The notes: generated by a model not told the origin, from the sequence alone. DNA of 55,089 nt from Desulfocapsa sp. (GCA_030145625.1 JAQYVF010000024.1:1-55089); one strand, 5' to 3'; counted from the stretch's first letter, positions 33,986 through 43,656 are shown. Numbers and translations: made by a program.

Positions 33986-34612
33986 ATGAGCGGAAAACAG
34001 AATATGCATAGGAATGAAGAAGGTTTTGTACTTATTGCAGCCCTGTTGATTATGCTGGTTCTCACCGTTATCGGTATAGCGGCAAACAGGAATACGTCCA
34101 CAGAGCTAGGCATTGCTGGTAATGATCGAACCCATAAGGAAACTTTTTATGAGGCAGATGGCGGAACTGAGCTGGCTTCGGAGGTCCTAGAGCAGAACAT
34201 TGCCTGTTTGCAGTTTGGACCTGATGGGGCCGGGCAGGGAAGAACCATGGATGGAACAACAGATCCCTACGATATTTATGTTGATAATGATTCCCTGGGA
34301 TTTTGGCGAAATTTCAGTACCACTCCAACAGCTATTCCGTCGGATACCACTCGTGACTTTTACTATCCGGTATACAATGCAGATGACCCCCATACAAATT
34401 TTAAGGCATCAGGCAGTACCAAACTGACCACCGGATCAGCTATTCAGATGGCTGCGGGGTATGAGGGGCGCGGCAAGGGAATTGGTGTCGGTGGGGCAAC
34501 CCTGGTCTACGATATCAATGCTCAACGTCTTGGAAAAAATAACAGTGAGTCAGTTATCTGTGTCAAGTATCGCCATACCATTGGCCAGGAAGGTGACTGC
34601 TATTACGATTAG
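33986..34612 (+). CDS. minor pilin PilX-like (copy 1)
   Basis: A 208-aa protein with NEEG|FVLIAALLIMLVLTVIG and the PilX N-terminal signature NTSTELGIAGNDRTHKETFYEADGG. PilX-type leaders are followed by F-V rather than F-T, as here. It sits 12 bp after PilV and about 100 bp before PilY1. Works with PilV, PilW and PilY1 in pilus priming; GspK-like placement at the tip is known for related systems. Confidence 0.86.
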   Translation: MSGKQNMHRNEEGFVLIAALLIMLVLTVIGIAANRNTSTELGIAGNDRTHKETFYEADGGTELASEVLEQNIACLQFGPDGAGQGRTMDGTTDPYDIYVDNDSLGFWRNFSTTPTAIPSDTTRDFYYPVYNADDPHTNFKASGSTKLTTGSAIQMAAGYEGRGKGIGVGGATLVYDINAQRLGKNNSESVICVKYRHTIGQEGDCYYD

Positions 34613-34715
34613 TTAGTTGGTTATACGTACAAGGTAAGCATTGATAAAAACAAATTTATATTCTCGATGGATTATGATGAGTAGAACTCAAGAAACAGGG
34701 ACGGGAGAAGAGACA

Positions 34716-37700
34716 ATGAAATTCACATTACGTGCATGCATATCTTTCTTGGCAGGGGTAGCTCTTCTTTCACTTTCGTGGCTGCAGCCATCCGTAGTTC
34801 AAGGAGGAGTGTGCCAGGAAGGTACGGGCCTGCCCCCATTTCTTTCTGCAGGAGCTGATCCTAATCTTTTGCTTTTACTGGACAATTCGGGAAGTATGCT
34901 GGATTTGGCCTATGTTGATGAGACCAAACAGTGTTTTGATGATACGTATGATAACTCTGAAATCTATACTGGTTATTTCGATAAGGATTCCTGGTATTCC
35001 TATGATTTTATAACGGATAAACGTTTCGAGGTTCAAGCATCCGAACCCGCAGTGTGTAGCGGTGGTGCGGAGTATTTTGCCAATGATGCCAGCGGCAGTA
35101 AATATGTCTGTGTTGATCTTGATGTCAGTGGCGAGGTGGCCAGTTTTGTCGCCACCGGTAATTTTATGAATTGGGTTGCCTCTTCCAAGTTTGACATCCA
35201 GAAGGAGATTCTTACTGGCGGGAAATATGACAGTGTGAATGAGAATCTGCAGATGGAATCCCGCGGCTGTATGAATAAGCGTTTTGTCAAGCAGGTGAGT
35301 TTTGCCCAGCCCGACTATAAGCTGGCACTCGGTGTGCGTGGCTCCATGGAGGTGTATGAAACCTGGCTGGCAGGCACAGCCTATACCAGTGGCACCGTCA
35401 TTATTTATGGCAATGTTTTATATAAGGCCAACACCAATCACACCTCTTCAGACGAGTTTACTACTGATTCTGCCAAGTGGGATGAGTACAAGGACACTCG
35501 TTGGTATCCTAATAATTATTACCCTGCCAATACCGCTGTATATGATGTGGTAACTGATGCCTGGTATTGGACACAGCTTGGCGGTACATCTGCCAATGTG
35601 GCTGACGCTACTTTGGATACTGCCATTGACTGGGTAACCTACGATGGAACCAGTATTGAAATATTCAGTATTGAGGAAGATGGTTTTGCGGATGATGCCT
35701 GTCAGTTAGCAATTGACCTGATTAACGGGCTCACCGGCACAGATGCAGACGGAGATACGGATAATGTCAACTCTTCTCTTGGCCAAATTAAACAGGCGAC
35801 GGAAGATTGTATGGGGTTCGATCCTGGTGGTGGAAATACTGTGGAAACTGCCCGCAAGTCATCATTTAACCATGTTATGCAGGAGTGTTGGTACTATAAT
35901 AAGTTTGGAATCTGGCAGCCGGGGGCAGGCACCGTGAACTCCATGAAAACCTCCTGCGAGAATGTTTACGATTATATGAACCCCACGGATATAACCCCCT
36001 GGGATTCAGCCTATGTCTGTACAGGGACGTATCAGCCGGAAGATGATAAGTCTAACTATGGGTATGTCGGACGTTGTTGGGAGGTGCCTGGGGCAGCGGG
36101 AACCTGTGAAGAAGTTGCCTGCGCTGTTGGCGAAAGTACAACGGATCCCTGGGATGAGGGTGATGAAACGTTTGTTTGTGATGCTGACGGAACTTACCTG
36201 ATGAAGTGTCTCAAGAACAACTGTAACGCCTTGCCTGCAACAAAACCGGGTGATTGGGCTATAGTTGAGGATTGTACAACCTCCGGTGGAGGTGATATCG
36301 GGCCCGATTGGACCAATGATGATTTTTACTATTTTGATCCCTGCACCTATAACACCTGCATGGAGAATGATGCCCTCCTGACAAGCTGTACCAGTGCAAC
36401 ACTGGAAGATTTCACCTGTGGCGACTGGTCGTGTAAAGAGGAGATTGGTGATGGAGATAATCTCACTGATTACTGTTATGCTGCCGATTCAAACGGTGAC
36501 CTCTGTGTTGAACAGGCAATCAAAGATTTCTGTAACATCATCAGCGTACCGGAAGTTATTGATCCCAGTGATGCGACTACTTCGACAGGCGAGGTATGGA
36601 ATACCCCCGCTTTTCTGACTGACGGTGGTATTATTGGTCAATTGAACCTGCCGCTGGCAACCATGAGAGGCTATGTCGAATTATCTCCTACTCCTGAGGG
36701 AGTTCTGCATAGTGTAGCTGATAGTCTGCGTATCGGTGCCATGGCTTTTCATGACAATGGTGCGAAAACAGAATGTGCCGATGATGACTTGAGTGATGCC
36801 ATCGTTAAGTACTGCCCGTCCGATAATGAGGATGGTGCCCGTCTGATTTCCCCCATAAAAAGTGGTGTGGCTCGGACTGGTGGGACTGATGCTGATCCGG
36901 TTTACCACATTGATGACTTGACCGTGGCGATCAATGGGATCCGGGCCACTGCCTGGACACCACTGGCCGAGGCAGTTTACACTGCTCTGGGATATTATGG
37001 TCAGAAGGGTGGGGTTGTGACAGATCTTATACCTGGCTATAAACTCGGTGATGATGACTACAAAACAGAAGCTGAAGACTCCAGTTTTCCGGATCCGGTA
37101 CAGTACTGGTGCCAGGAAAATTATTTGCTCGTTATTACCGAGGGAGCCTCGACTGCTGATATCAATCCGGAAGTCTTGACTATGCTGAACAGTATGGGTT
37201 ACGAGGATGGCACAGTGCCTCTGATTGATGAAGCGGAGTGTGTTGATGCTGATGGCAACAGTGTCCTTTACGGTTCAACCTACCTCGATGATCTGACCTA
37301 CTTTGGTCAGCAAGCCTCTGTCACTGATCTGTATCTGACGCCTGTGGCGAATCCAGGTCAAATATTGAACGATGATCTAGAATTACACGATAAACAGAAC
37401 ATTACTACATATATCGTGAGCACCGGCGTCCTCCGTGATGATGGAAGCAGTGACGAATGTAACCCGGCCACCATTATTAACAATGCGGCTACAAACGGTG
37501 GGACAAGTCTGCTGACCGGTGAAAACCCGGATCAATTGGATGACAATTTAACACAGGTTCTTTCAGATATCCTCAGTCGAGCTTCAGCAGGTTCTGCAGC
37601 ATCGGTTATTTCCAGTTCGCGGAGTGGCTCCGGTGCAGTATATCAGGCGATTTTCTGGCCGGAATTGACCGATAATCAATCGGTGGTCAATGAGGGTGAC

Positions 37701-40700
37701 GAGAATAATAGTGTCACTTGGGTTGGTGATGTGCACTCACTTTTTATGAGTTCCGGTGGCCTCATGTATGAGGATACGAATACGGATGGAAAGCTGGTTC
37801 CGACTGAAGATTTGAACAACAATGGAACTGTTAGTCAAGTTACAGATATTGACGCTTATGGAGAGAAGGAAGATCTCAATGACGACGGGGTGGTTGATGG
37901 TGATGATAAGCGGGTCATCTTTTATTACAGTGAAAATGCGAATAAGACCCGTGGTTGCTATAATATAACCGAATTTCTGACAAGTGGTTTTGTGTGTCCT
38001 GATGATCCGGCAGATACTTCATGCGGAGCTGGAGATGACTGTGTGGAGATACAAGATGTTAATTACCTCTGGTCGGCAAGTAATCAATTGCGTGCCATGG
38101 ATTCTGTGGATAGGAAAATATTTACCTGGAATGATGCCAATAATAACGGCAAGGTGGATGCTGCCAGTGAATGGTTTGAACTTAACAGTTCGGTACCTTG
38201 GACCACTCTGAATACGCTTGCCGCAGGAGCTAGCCCTGCAAGGGGACCGGTTACGGAAGATTTTCTCACTTCTTCAGATTGGTTGGCTTTTGTTGATAAT
38301 GATAATAATACCGACGCAGAACTAGAGAATGATGCCTTGAATGCTCTGGTTACATGGACAAGAGGGGATGATCAACTTTACGACGAAACAACTGATGATA
38401 ATTTGAATGGGAGTTTGGATAAGAGACTGCGCAGCAGGCAGTTTTACTTGGATAAGGATAGTGAAACAAAAGAGTGGCGTTTAGGGGATATTATTCATTC
38501 CACTCCTATTGTGGTGGCTCGACCGGCAGAGGCATATCACTATATTTACCGTGATCGGAGTTATAGTGATTTTTCCAAGAAGTGGGCAAAACGACGTAAT
38601 ATGATCTATTTCGGGGCAAACGATGGAATGCTTCATGCCGTCAATGGCGGTTTTTATTTCGAACATCTGAATCAGTTCTGCTGTAGCGCAGAATTAGATG
38701 CTGATGGGAATTGTGTTGCACCTGTTGTGAATAATGGCACATGTACCAGCGGAGCTGCCCTTGGAGATGAATTGTGGGCCTATATTCCCCATAACCTGCA
38801 ACCTCATCTGAAATGTTTGACTGATCCCGAATACGATCATAAATATTTTGTAGACCAGAAACCACGAATTTTTGATGTACAAATATTTACAGAAGAAACG
38901 GCATGTCGAACTTCAACTGATAAACTCGCTGATTCTAATTGTGTTCATGCCGGTGGCTGGGGGACGATTCTTGTCGGCTCCATGCGATTTGGCGGTGCTC
39001 CTGTATTGGCCAGTGATTTGAATGGGGTTGTTGCTGATACGCGTGAGTTAACTTCCTCATTTTTTATCCTTGATATTACCAATCCGGAGGCAGACCCAGT
39101 CTTACTGGGTGAGATGACTCGGACGACCGAACAGGACGGTGGAGAGGATAAATGGGTTGATTTGAATTATACCACTTCTTCTCCCACCCTGTTGGTCACG
39201 CGTGATGATACTGGCGGTGTTGGCGTGAATACAGCCTGGTACCTTGTCATGGGCAACGGTCCGACGGCTCTTGATGGCAGTAATGACAATGATGAGCAAG
39301 GGAAAATTGCTGTCCTGGCTTTGGAAAACTTGGTTGGGAAATTGGGTGGTTGGAATGAGTTTGGTATACCGCAAAATGCACCTGACACCAGCGCTACAAC
39401 GGGCTTTAGGATCCCTAATAAGCGTCCTTCCGCGAGTGAGGAATCCGGAGTGTTCCTGATACCTCGGACTGCAACAGGTGAACCGAGTTATGTCTCTGAT
39501 CTTATCACAGTTGATTTTGATATTGAAAATCAAGCTACTGGGGATATAGGCGCTATGTATAAATCAGATGCAGTCTATTTTGGAACAACGGATGGAACAG
39601 ATTTTGCCAATTATCCTGCCCCTCATAGTGGTCAGACTTACTGGGATGGCGGTGGAAGGCTTTTTCGCCTGGTGACTAAAGTTCTTGACGTGGCCGGTGC
39701 TGAAGAGGCTTCTACGCCATCAGACTGGGCGGCAGAATGGTCATCTCTTGATAATGATCCGATACGAATGCTTGTCGATGCTCAGGCCCCCATCACTGCC
39801 GCTCCCTCAGTGGGATTTGACGGAAACAACTTCTGGGTGTATGCGGGAACAGGCCGTTTTTATGACAGGAAGGATAAGACGGATGACGGTTGGTATGATT
39901 CCGGATTTGCAGATAATGATGATAGGAATAAGATCAGTTTCTTTGGAATCAGGGAACCGGTTGATGTATCAACAGATTGTTATGATGGGATTTTGACTTG
40001 GGATACCATTAATTGGAATATTCATGACAATGATAATTACGACCTGGACCTAGATGGTATACCTGGTGAACGTGGTCTGATGCAGGTTGATAATTTTCTA
40101 GTCGCAGAAACGGAGACCTCCAAATATCTCAATGCATCTTATATGGAGTGTGCCAATTGTGTAGCTACTGATGATCCTTATAATCCTTACTGCGTAGATC
40201 GTACAGATTGTTTTCCTGTTGGTTTGCCGGTTTCGACAGTGGTGTCGAGAGATAATGATGAAGATTTTACCACAGTCACTACATTTGATGATTTGGAGGA
40301 TTATATTGCCGGCGTAGGTTGTGCAAGTGATACCGTGTCCACAGGGATTGATGGATGGTACAGGGATTTTCATCAAGCTCGGGAGCGTAATCTTGGGCAG
40401 GCAGCATTACTTGGTGGTTTGTTGACCTATACCGGATATCAGCCATATAATGACGTCTGTCAGGCTGAGGGACAGAGTTTTCTCTATGGTGTTTATTATA
40501 AGACAGGAACTGCCTGGCCGGAGAGCGTCTTTGGTACTTTTACCCGTAATGGAGAAAAATTTGTTCTTGATAATTTGAGCCTTGGCCGTGGTCTGGCTAC
40601 CACACCCAGTATGCATGTGGGAACCGGAGATGGTGGTGCTACTGCATTTATCCAGACAAGTACCGGTGAAATTATCGAGGTCAAACAGGAAAATCTTCCT

Positions 40701-40754
40701 ATCGACAATGTAAAGAGCGGCAGGACTAGTTGGAGTGACCGCTGTGACCTGTAA
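34716..40754 (+). CDS. pilY1: giant PilY1-like tip adhesin/priming protein (copy 1)
   Basis: A 2012-aa exported protein, much longer than Pseudomonas PilY1 (~1160 aa). A signal peptide covers about 1-30. A von Willebrand A-like domain starts with LLLLLDNSGSM (MIDAS D56-x-S58-x-S60) and is very long and cysteine-rich. Two W/Y-rich segments at 216-308 resemble carbohydrate-binding modules. DxNxDG calcium loops follow near 1018-1070. The C-terminal PilY1 propeller shows IIHSTPIVV, MIYFGANDGMLHAV and VGSMRFGG. ATG 34716 is chosen because it has GGGAGA upstream and begins the signal peptide; the frame opens earlier at a TTG (34641). Sits at the pilus tip with PilVWX. A terminator hairpin follows. 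Confidence 0.9.
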   Translation: MKFTLRACISFLAGVALLSLSWLQPSVVQGGVCQEGTGLPPFLSAGADPNLLLLLDNSGSMLDLAYVDETKQCFDDTYDNSEIYTGYFDKDSWYSYDFITDKRFEVQASEPAVCSGGAEYFANDASGSKYVCVDLDVSGEVASFVATGNFMNWVASSKFDIQKEILTGGKYDSVNENLQMESRGCMNKRFVKQVSFAQPDYKLALGVRGSMEVYETWLAGTAYTSGTVIIYGNVLYKANTNHTSSDEFTTDSAKWDEYKDTRWYPNNYYPANTAVYDVVTDAWYWTQLGGTSANVADATLDTAIDWVTYDGTSIEIFSIEEDGFADDACQLAIDLINGLTGTDADGDTDNVNSSLGQIKQATEDCMGFDPGGGNTVETARKSSFNHVMQECWYYNKFGIWQPGAGTVNSMKTSCENVYDYMNPTDITPWDSAYVCTGTYQPEDDKSNYGYVGRCWEVPGAAGTCEEVACAVGESTTDPWDEGDETFVCDADGTYLMKCLKNNCNALPATKPGDWAIVEDCTTSGGGDIGPDWTNDDFYYFDPCTYNTCMENDALLTSCTSATLEDFTCGDWSCKEEIGDGDNLTDYCYAADSNGDLCVEQAIKDFCNIISVPEVIDPSDATTSTGEVWNTPAFLTDGGIIGQLNLPLATMRGYVELSPTPEGVLHSVADSLRIGAMAFHDNGAKTECADDDLSDAIVKYCPSDNEDGARLISPIKSGVARTGGTDADPVYHIDDLTVAINGIRATAWTPLAEAVYTALGYYGQKGGVVTDLIPGYKLGDDDYKTEAEDSSFPDPVQYWCQENYLLVITEGASTADINPEVLTMLNSMGYEDGTVPLIDEAECVDADGNSVLYGSTYLDDLTYFGQQASVTDLYLTPVANPGQILNDDLELHDKQNITTYIVSTGVLRDDGSSDECNPATIINNAATNGGTSLLTGENPDQLDDNLTQVLSDILSRASAGSAASVISSSRSGSGAVYQAIFWPELTDNQSVVNEGDENNSVTWVGDVHSLFMSSGGLMYEDTNTDGKLVPTEDLNNNGTVSQVTDIDAYGEKEDLNDDGVVDGDDKRVIFYYSENANKTRGCYNITEFLTSGFVCPDDPADTSCGAGDDCVEIQDVNYLWSASNQLRAMDSVDRKIFTWNDANNNGKVDAASEWFELNSSVPWTTLNTLAAGASPARGPVTEDFLTSSDWLAFVDNDNNTDAELENDALNALVTWTRGDDQLYDETTDDNLNGSLDKRLRSRQFYLDKDSETKEWRLGDIIHSTPIVVARPAEAYHYIYRDRSYSDFSKKWAKRRNMIYFGANDGMLHAVNGGFYFEHLNQFCCSAELDADGNCVAPVVNNGTCTSGAALGDELWAYIPHNLQPHLKCLTDPEYDHKYFVDQKPRIFDVQIFTEETACRTSTDKLADSNCVHAGGWGTILVGSMRFGGAPVLASDLNGVVADTRELTSSFFILDITNPEADPVLLGEMTRTTEQDGGEDKWVDLNYTTSSPTLLVTRDDTGGVGVNTAWYLVMGNGPTALDGSNDNDEQGKIAVLALENLVGKLGGWNEFGIPQNAPDTSATTGFRIPNKRPSASEESGVFLIPRTATGEPSYVSDLITVDFDIENQATGDIGAMYKSDAVYFGTTDGTDFANYPAPHSGQTYWDGGGRLFRLVTKVLDVAGAEEASTPSDWAAEWSSLDNDPIRMLVDAQAPITAAPSVGFDGNNFWVYAGTGRFYDRKDKTDDGWYDSGFADNDDRNKISFFGIREPVDVSTDCYDGILTWDTINWNIHDNDNYDLDLDGIPGERGLMQVDNFLVAETETSKYLNASYMECANCVATDDPYNPYCVDRTDCFPVGLPVSTVVSRDNDEDFTTVTTFDDLEDYIAGVGCASDTVSTGIDGWYRDFHQARERNLGQAALLGGLLTYTGYQPYNDVCQAEGQSFLYGVYYKTGTAWPESVFGTFTRNGEKFVLDNLSLGRGLATTPSMHVGTGDGGATAFIQTSTGEIIEVKQENLPIDNVKSGRTSWSDRCDL

Positions 40755-40907
40755 TCGTAAGGGTACCTTGAAAAACTAGAATTTTCGTTCAAAATCGAGG
40801 TATGAGAGAAATTTTACCGCAGGCATATAATTGATATTCCGAGGATAAAATTTTTATCATAACGAAGAGTTTGGGCGAAAAGGCAATTTTGCAAGGTGGC
40901 CTTAAGT

Positions 40908-40946
40908 TTTTAATAGAGTCGCCGGTATACGGCGGCTCTATTAAAA
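40908..40946 (+). terminator. hairpin downstream of the first PilY1 gene
   Basis: A 17-bp stem (40908-40924 with 40930-40946, one G-U pair, 5-nt loop) is followed by TTGTTTTT. It lies 150 bp after the PilY1 stop and can act as an intrinsic terminator. The arms carry A/T ends, so it may work in both directions. Confidence 0.75.
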
Positions 40947-40976
40947 TTGTTTTTGTCTTCTGAAGTTCTTTATAAT

Positions 40977-41000
40977 TCGACCTGCTGTCCGGCAGGTCGA
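40977..41000. repeat. second small inverted repeat in the 650-bp gap
   Basis: TCGACCTGC (40977-40985) and GCAGGTCGA (40992-41000) pair over 9 bp with a 6-nt loop and no T-run. The gap 40755-41404 contains this, the terminator at 40908, A-tract repeats, and a sigma-54 promoter. I see no gene in it. Confidence 0.55.
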
Positions 41001-41164
41001 TCGGCATTTCCCTTACAATATTTCCTCATGCGAGGAACCTCTCTTGTTTCTGATTAACGTTTGAAGTTATCAATATCAGCTATTCTTCAATGCGTCTATT
41101 TTTGTTCATTGTATATCAAACAACTTTAGGTGCCTGCAGGGTTATGGACCTGTTTGCTGAATGA

Positions 41165-41210
41165 TTGTAAAAAAAATTAATACCACTTAAGGTTTTGTAA
41201 AAAAAACTAA
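41165..41210 (+). promoter_or_regulatory. two A-tract repeats upstream of the second minor-pilin operon
   Basis: TTGTAAAAAAAATTAA (41165-41180) and TTGTAAAAAAAACTAA (41195-41210) are direct repeats 30 bp apart, about three helical turns. They lie about 147 and 117 bp upstream of the -12 element. The same core occurs at 32048 before the first operon. Candidate activator sites. Confidence 0.48.
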
Positions 41211-41305
41211 GAGGTACACTGTTTTTATAAAATTATAGACAAATCTATGTTTCCTTAATGGTTTGTTATCATATGGAAAAAGCTCTTTTGGGAAGAATTG
41301 TTCGC

Positions 41306-41322
41306 TTGGCATACCTATTGCA
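41306..41322 (+). promoter_or_regulatory. sigma-54 promoter of the second minor-pilin operon
   Basis: TTGGCATACCTATTGCA carries GG (41308-41309) and GC (41320-41321) separated by 10 bp, with a near-perfect TGGCA and a perfect TTGCA. Predicted start near 41333, 72 nt before the FimT-like ATG. Confidence 0.88.
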
Positions 41323-41404
41323 AAAATGTTTTATGGGTTAGCTGCTGTGAAGGGGGAAGGTTCTTGGCAGCATAAGAAATATTTTTAAGAGGACACAGCT
41401 TGGT

Positions 41405-41962
41405 ATGAGGAATTCACGGTTCATTTTCAATAAGACAGAATCTGAGGGATTTACGTTTGTTGAGATAGCAATGGTACTATGTATTATAGCTCTGTTGACC
41501 GCTGTTGCAGTGCCGGTATGGAGTAGCTGGGGACCTAATATGAGGTTGAAGGGTGCGGCCAGGGATATCTATGCAAATTTCCAGAAAGCAAAACTCGAAG
41601 CCTTGAAAAGAAGCGCTGATGTAGGGATTGTTTTTAATACCGTCTCCTTTCCTGCAACAGGTGGCAGCTATACACTGTTTTTAGATGATGGTGCTGGGAC
41701 AATTGCCAATGCAGGAAATTCTATGCTGGATATAGGAGAAACTGTCCTGTCTACGGTTTCAATGCCTAATGATTGTTCTCTGGTGAGTGCCGATTTTATG
41801 GGAAACCCTCGCACAGGATATAATAGTCAGGGCTTTCCAGCAGGTGTAAGAGTGGGGAATGTTACGCTTCAGAACAGTCGGTCGAGGTGGTATCAAGTGT
41901 CACTAGCAAATAGCGGCTATGCACGTCTGACCATGAGCAGCGATGGGATAACTTACCACTGA
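41405..41962 (+). CDS. minor pseudopilin, FimT/GspH family (copy 2)
   Basis: A 185-aa prepilin-like protein. Cleavage is expected in SEG|FTFVEIAMVLCIIALL. The GspH-type segment MRLKGAARDIYANFQKAKLEALKR is nearly the same as in the copy at 32273 (RLK.AARD.YAN.QK), showing the two operons are paralogous. Opens the second FimT-PilW-PilV-PilX-PilY1 operon behind its own sigma-54 promoter. Confidence 0.88.
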   Translation: MRNSRFIFNKTESEGFTFVEIAMVLCIIALLTAVAVPVWSSWGPNMRLKGAARDIYANFQKAKLEALKRSADVGIVFNTVSFPATGGSYTLFLDDGAGTIANAGNSMLDIGETVLSTVSMPNDCSLVSADFMGNPRTGYNSQGFPAGVRVGNVTLQNSRSRWYQVSLANSGYARLTMSSDGITYH

Positions 41963-42669
41963 TGCAACGGGAAACAGGGAAGATGAAAAAAATATTAAGA
42001 GATAGCAGAGGCTTTACCCTGGTCGAACTCATGATTGTTGTTGCGGTGTCAGGAGTCCTTATGGGGTCTTTATACTCTGCATATCGTGCACAGCAGAAGG
42101 TCTACACGGCTCAGGAATCAGTAGCTGAAATGCAGCAGAACCTTCGTGCAGCCATGTCGGTTATGAGCACTGAGATGCGCATGGCAGGATATGATCCTAA
42201 TGGAGATGGTGGTATTGGCATCGTCAGTGCCAACCCAACTGTCTTGTCATTCAGTTTTTACCATCCTGAATTTTTAGCAGACAATGATGATAATGATGGT
42301 GATGGAGCGATAGACGAAGCTGATGAAGATGTGAAAATCATTCTCTATGATCTCTCAGATGTTAATGGTGATGGTGCCAACGATATCGGCTATCAGATTG
42401 GTGCAGACGTTACGACTAAAGTCCCAATTGCTGAACGTATCGACAATATGGAATTTAATTATTTGGATAATACTGGGAGTACCACTGCTGATATTAATGA
42501 TATCAGGTGGGTACAGGTATCTATGCTGGCACGGGCGCGTCAATCTGATCGTGATTTTACGAATAATACAACCTATACGGCGGGATCCGGTGCGACTTGG
42601 GTGAAAAGTGACAATTTTCGGCGTCGTATGTCTATAACCACAGTTAAGCTTAGGAATATAGGATTATAA
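41962..42669 (+). CDS. minor pilin PilW-like (copy 2)
   Basis: A 235-aa prepilin with SRG|FTLVELMIVVAVSG and the PilW signature VAEMQQNLRAAMSVMSTEMRMAGYDPNGDG. The mature part has an acidic run DNDDNDGDGAIDEADED (109-125) and DVNGDGANDIG, both calcium-loop-like. ATG 41962 overlaps the FimT stop (TGATG). An in-frame ATG at 41983 lies 3 nt after AGGG. The FRRRMSITTVKLRNIG end matches copy 1 (FRRRLLITSVQLRNMG). Confidence 0.88.
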   Translation: MQRETGKMKKILRDSRGFTLVELMIVVAVSGVLMGSLYSAYRAQQKVYTAQESVAEMQQNLRAAMSVMSTEMRMAGYDPNGDGGIGIVSANPTVLSFSFYHPEFLADNDDNDGDGAIDEADEDVKIILYDLSDVNGDGANDIGYQIGADVTTKVPIAERIDNMEFNYLDNTGSTTADINDIRWVQVSMLARARQSDRDFTNNTTYTAGSGATWVKSDNFRRRMSITTVKLRNIGL

Positions 42670-42673
42670 GGCA

Positions 42674-43114
42674 ATGCGGACAGATAAGACTGACAACGGA
42701 TTTACCCTGATAGAAGTTTTGATAGTAATGGTGGTCCTCGGTATTGGTATCTTCTCCCTTTATTCCATGCAGATCCGTGCTATCAAGGGAAACGCTAAAG
42801 CTCAGGCGATAACTGCAGGTTCAAATACAATCAGAGACACTGTCGAGCAGATGCTCGGTAAGGATTTTAACGACAGTGATTTTGCAGTGTCAGGAAATCC
42901 CCACCAGATCAATTCCGGCCTGCCGGCTCCAATCACTCTTATTTCCTGGGACGTGGTTGACTGGAGTTCGGATGGTGCGGATAACGATAATGACTCCCGC
43001 GTTGATGAATTTGATGAGCGAGGGGTGAAGAGTATTCAGTTGACTGTGCGTTATACTGATTTTGGCATCTCCAATGATATGGTGATTAACTATCTGAAAA
43101 CCGAGATCTTGTGA
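42674..43114 (+). CDS. minor pilin PilV-like (copy 2)
   Basis: A 146-aa prepilin with DNG|FTLIEVLIVMVVLG and FSLYSMQIRAIKGNAKAQAIT, paralogous to the PilV-like protein at 33521. The body has DNDNDSRVDEFDE, another acidic loop. It starts 4 bp after PilW and overlaps the PilX-like start by one base. Confidence 0.88.
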   Translation: MRTDKTDNGFTLIEVLIVMVVLGIGIFSLYSMQIRAIKGNAKAQAITAGSNTIRDTVEQMLGKDFNDSDFAVSGNPHQINSGLPAPITLISWDVVDWSSDGADNDNDSRVDEFDERGVKSIQLTVRYTDFGISNDMVINYLKTEIL

Positions 43115-43656
43115 TGGTTATGTATACAGAAAAGAAAATGATGGGTGAAGACGGTTTTGTCTTGGTCGTTTCCCTTGTAATTTTGGTCGTTTTGTCAGTG
43201 CTTGGCATTGCAGGGTTGAACAGCACTGATATTGAGATGCAGATTTCTGCAAGTGATAAGGTGGAAAAACAGGTCTTTTATGGGACTGAGAGTGGTTGCA
43301 TGCGAGGTGGGCAATGGTTGCGTAACCTGCAGTTGCAGCCCCTTGATGACTACGCCGATGATGACCTGATCACTGCCTATGTTGGTGCTAATGATTTTAC
43401 AAAGGGTATGGATATACATGATATCACAGAAGATGAAGAATCTAACCTTGGTGATTCTCTTTATCCGGTGAAATATGTTTATGGAATTGGTGAGGCGGAA
43501 AACGACAGTGGCTCGCGACTTTCCTGTGAACCTATACCGGGTAACAATCCGAATATACTTCATTGCTATTATGAGGTTGCCTGTTCCTCCATTGCAATGT
43601 CCGGAGGCAACAGAGAATTAGATGTTCGTATTGCCAAGCCGACTGATTTTAATTAG
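43114..43656 (+). CDS. minor pilin PilX-like (copy 2)
   Basis: A 180-aa protein with GEDG|FVLVVSLVILVVLSVLG followed by the PilX signature NSTDIEMQISASDKVEKQVFYGTESG. ATG 43114 overlaps the PilV stop (TGATG); a GTG at 43111 and an ATG at 43120 are in frame. Two to four cysteines in the C-terminal half may form a disulfide. Works with the PilY1 copy that follows 75 bp later. Confidence 0.85.
   Translation: MVMYTEKKMMGEDGFVLVVSLVILVVLSVLGIAGLNSTDIEMQISASDKVEKQVFYGTESGCMRGGQWLRNLQLQPLDDYADDDLITAYVGANDFTKGMDIHDITEDEESNLGDSLYPVKYVYGIGEAENDSGSRLSCEPIPGNNPNILHCYYEVACSSIAMSGGNRELDVRIAKPTDFN

Noticed and set aside
41165-41210. A-tract repeats as the start of a CRISPR array
   Set aside because: Only two short copies with no regular spacers and no cas genes; better explained as regulator sites.
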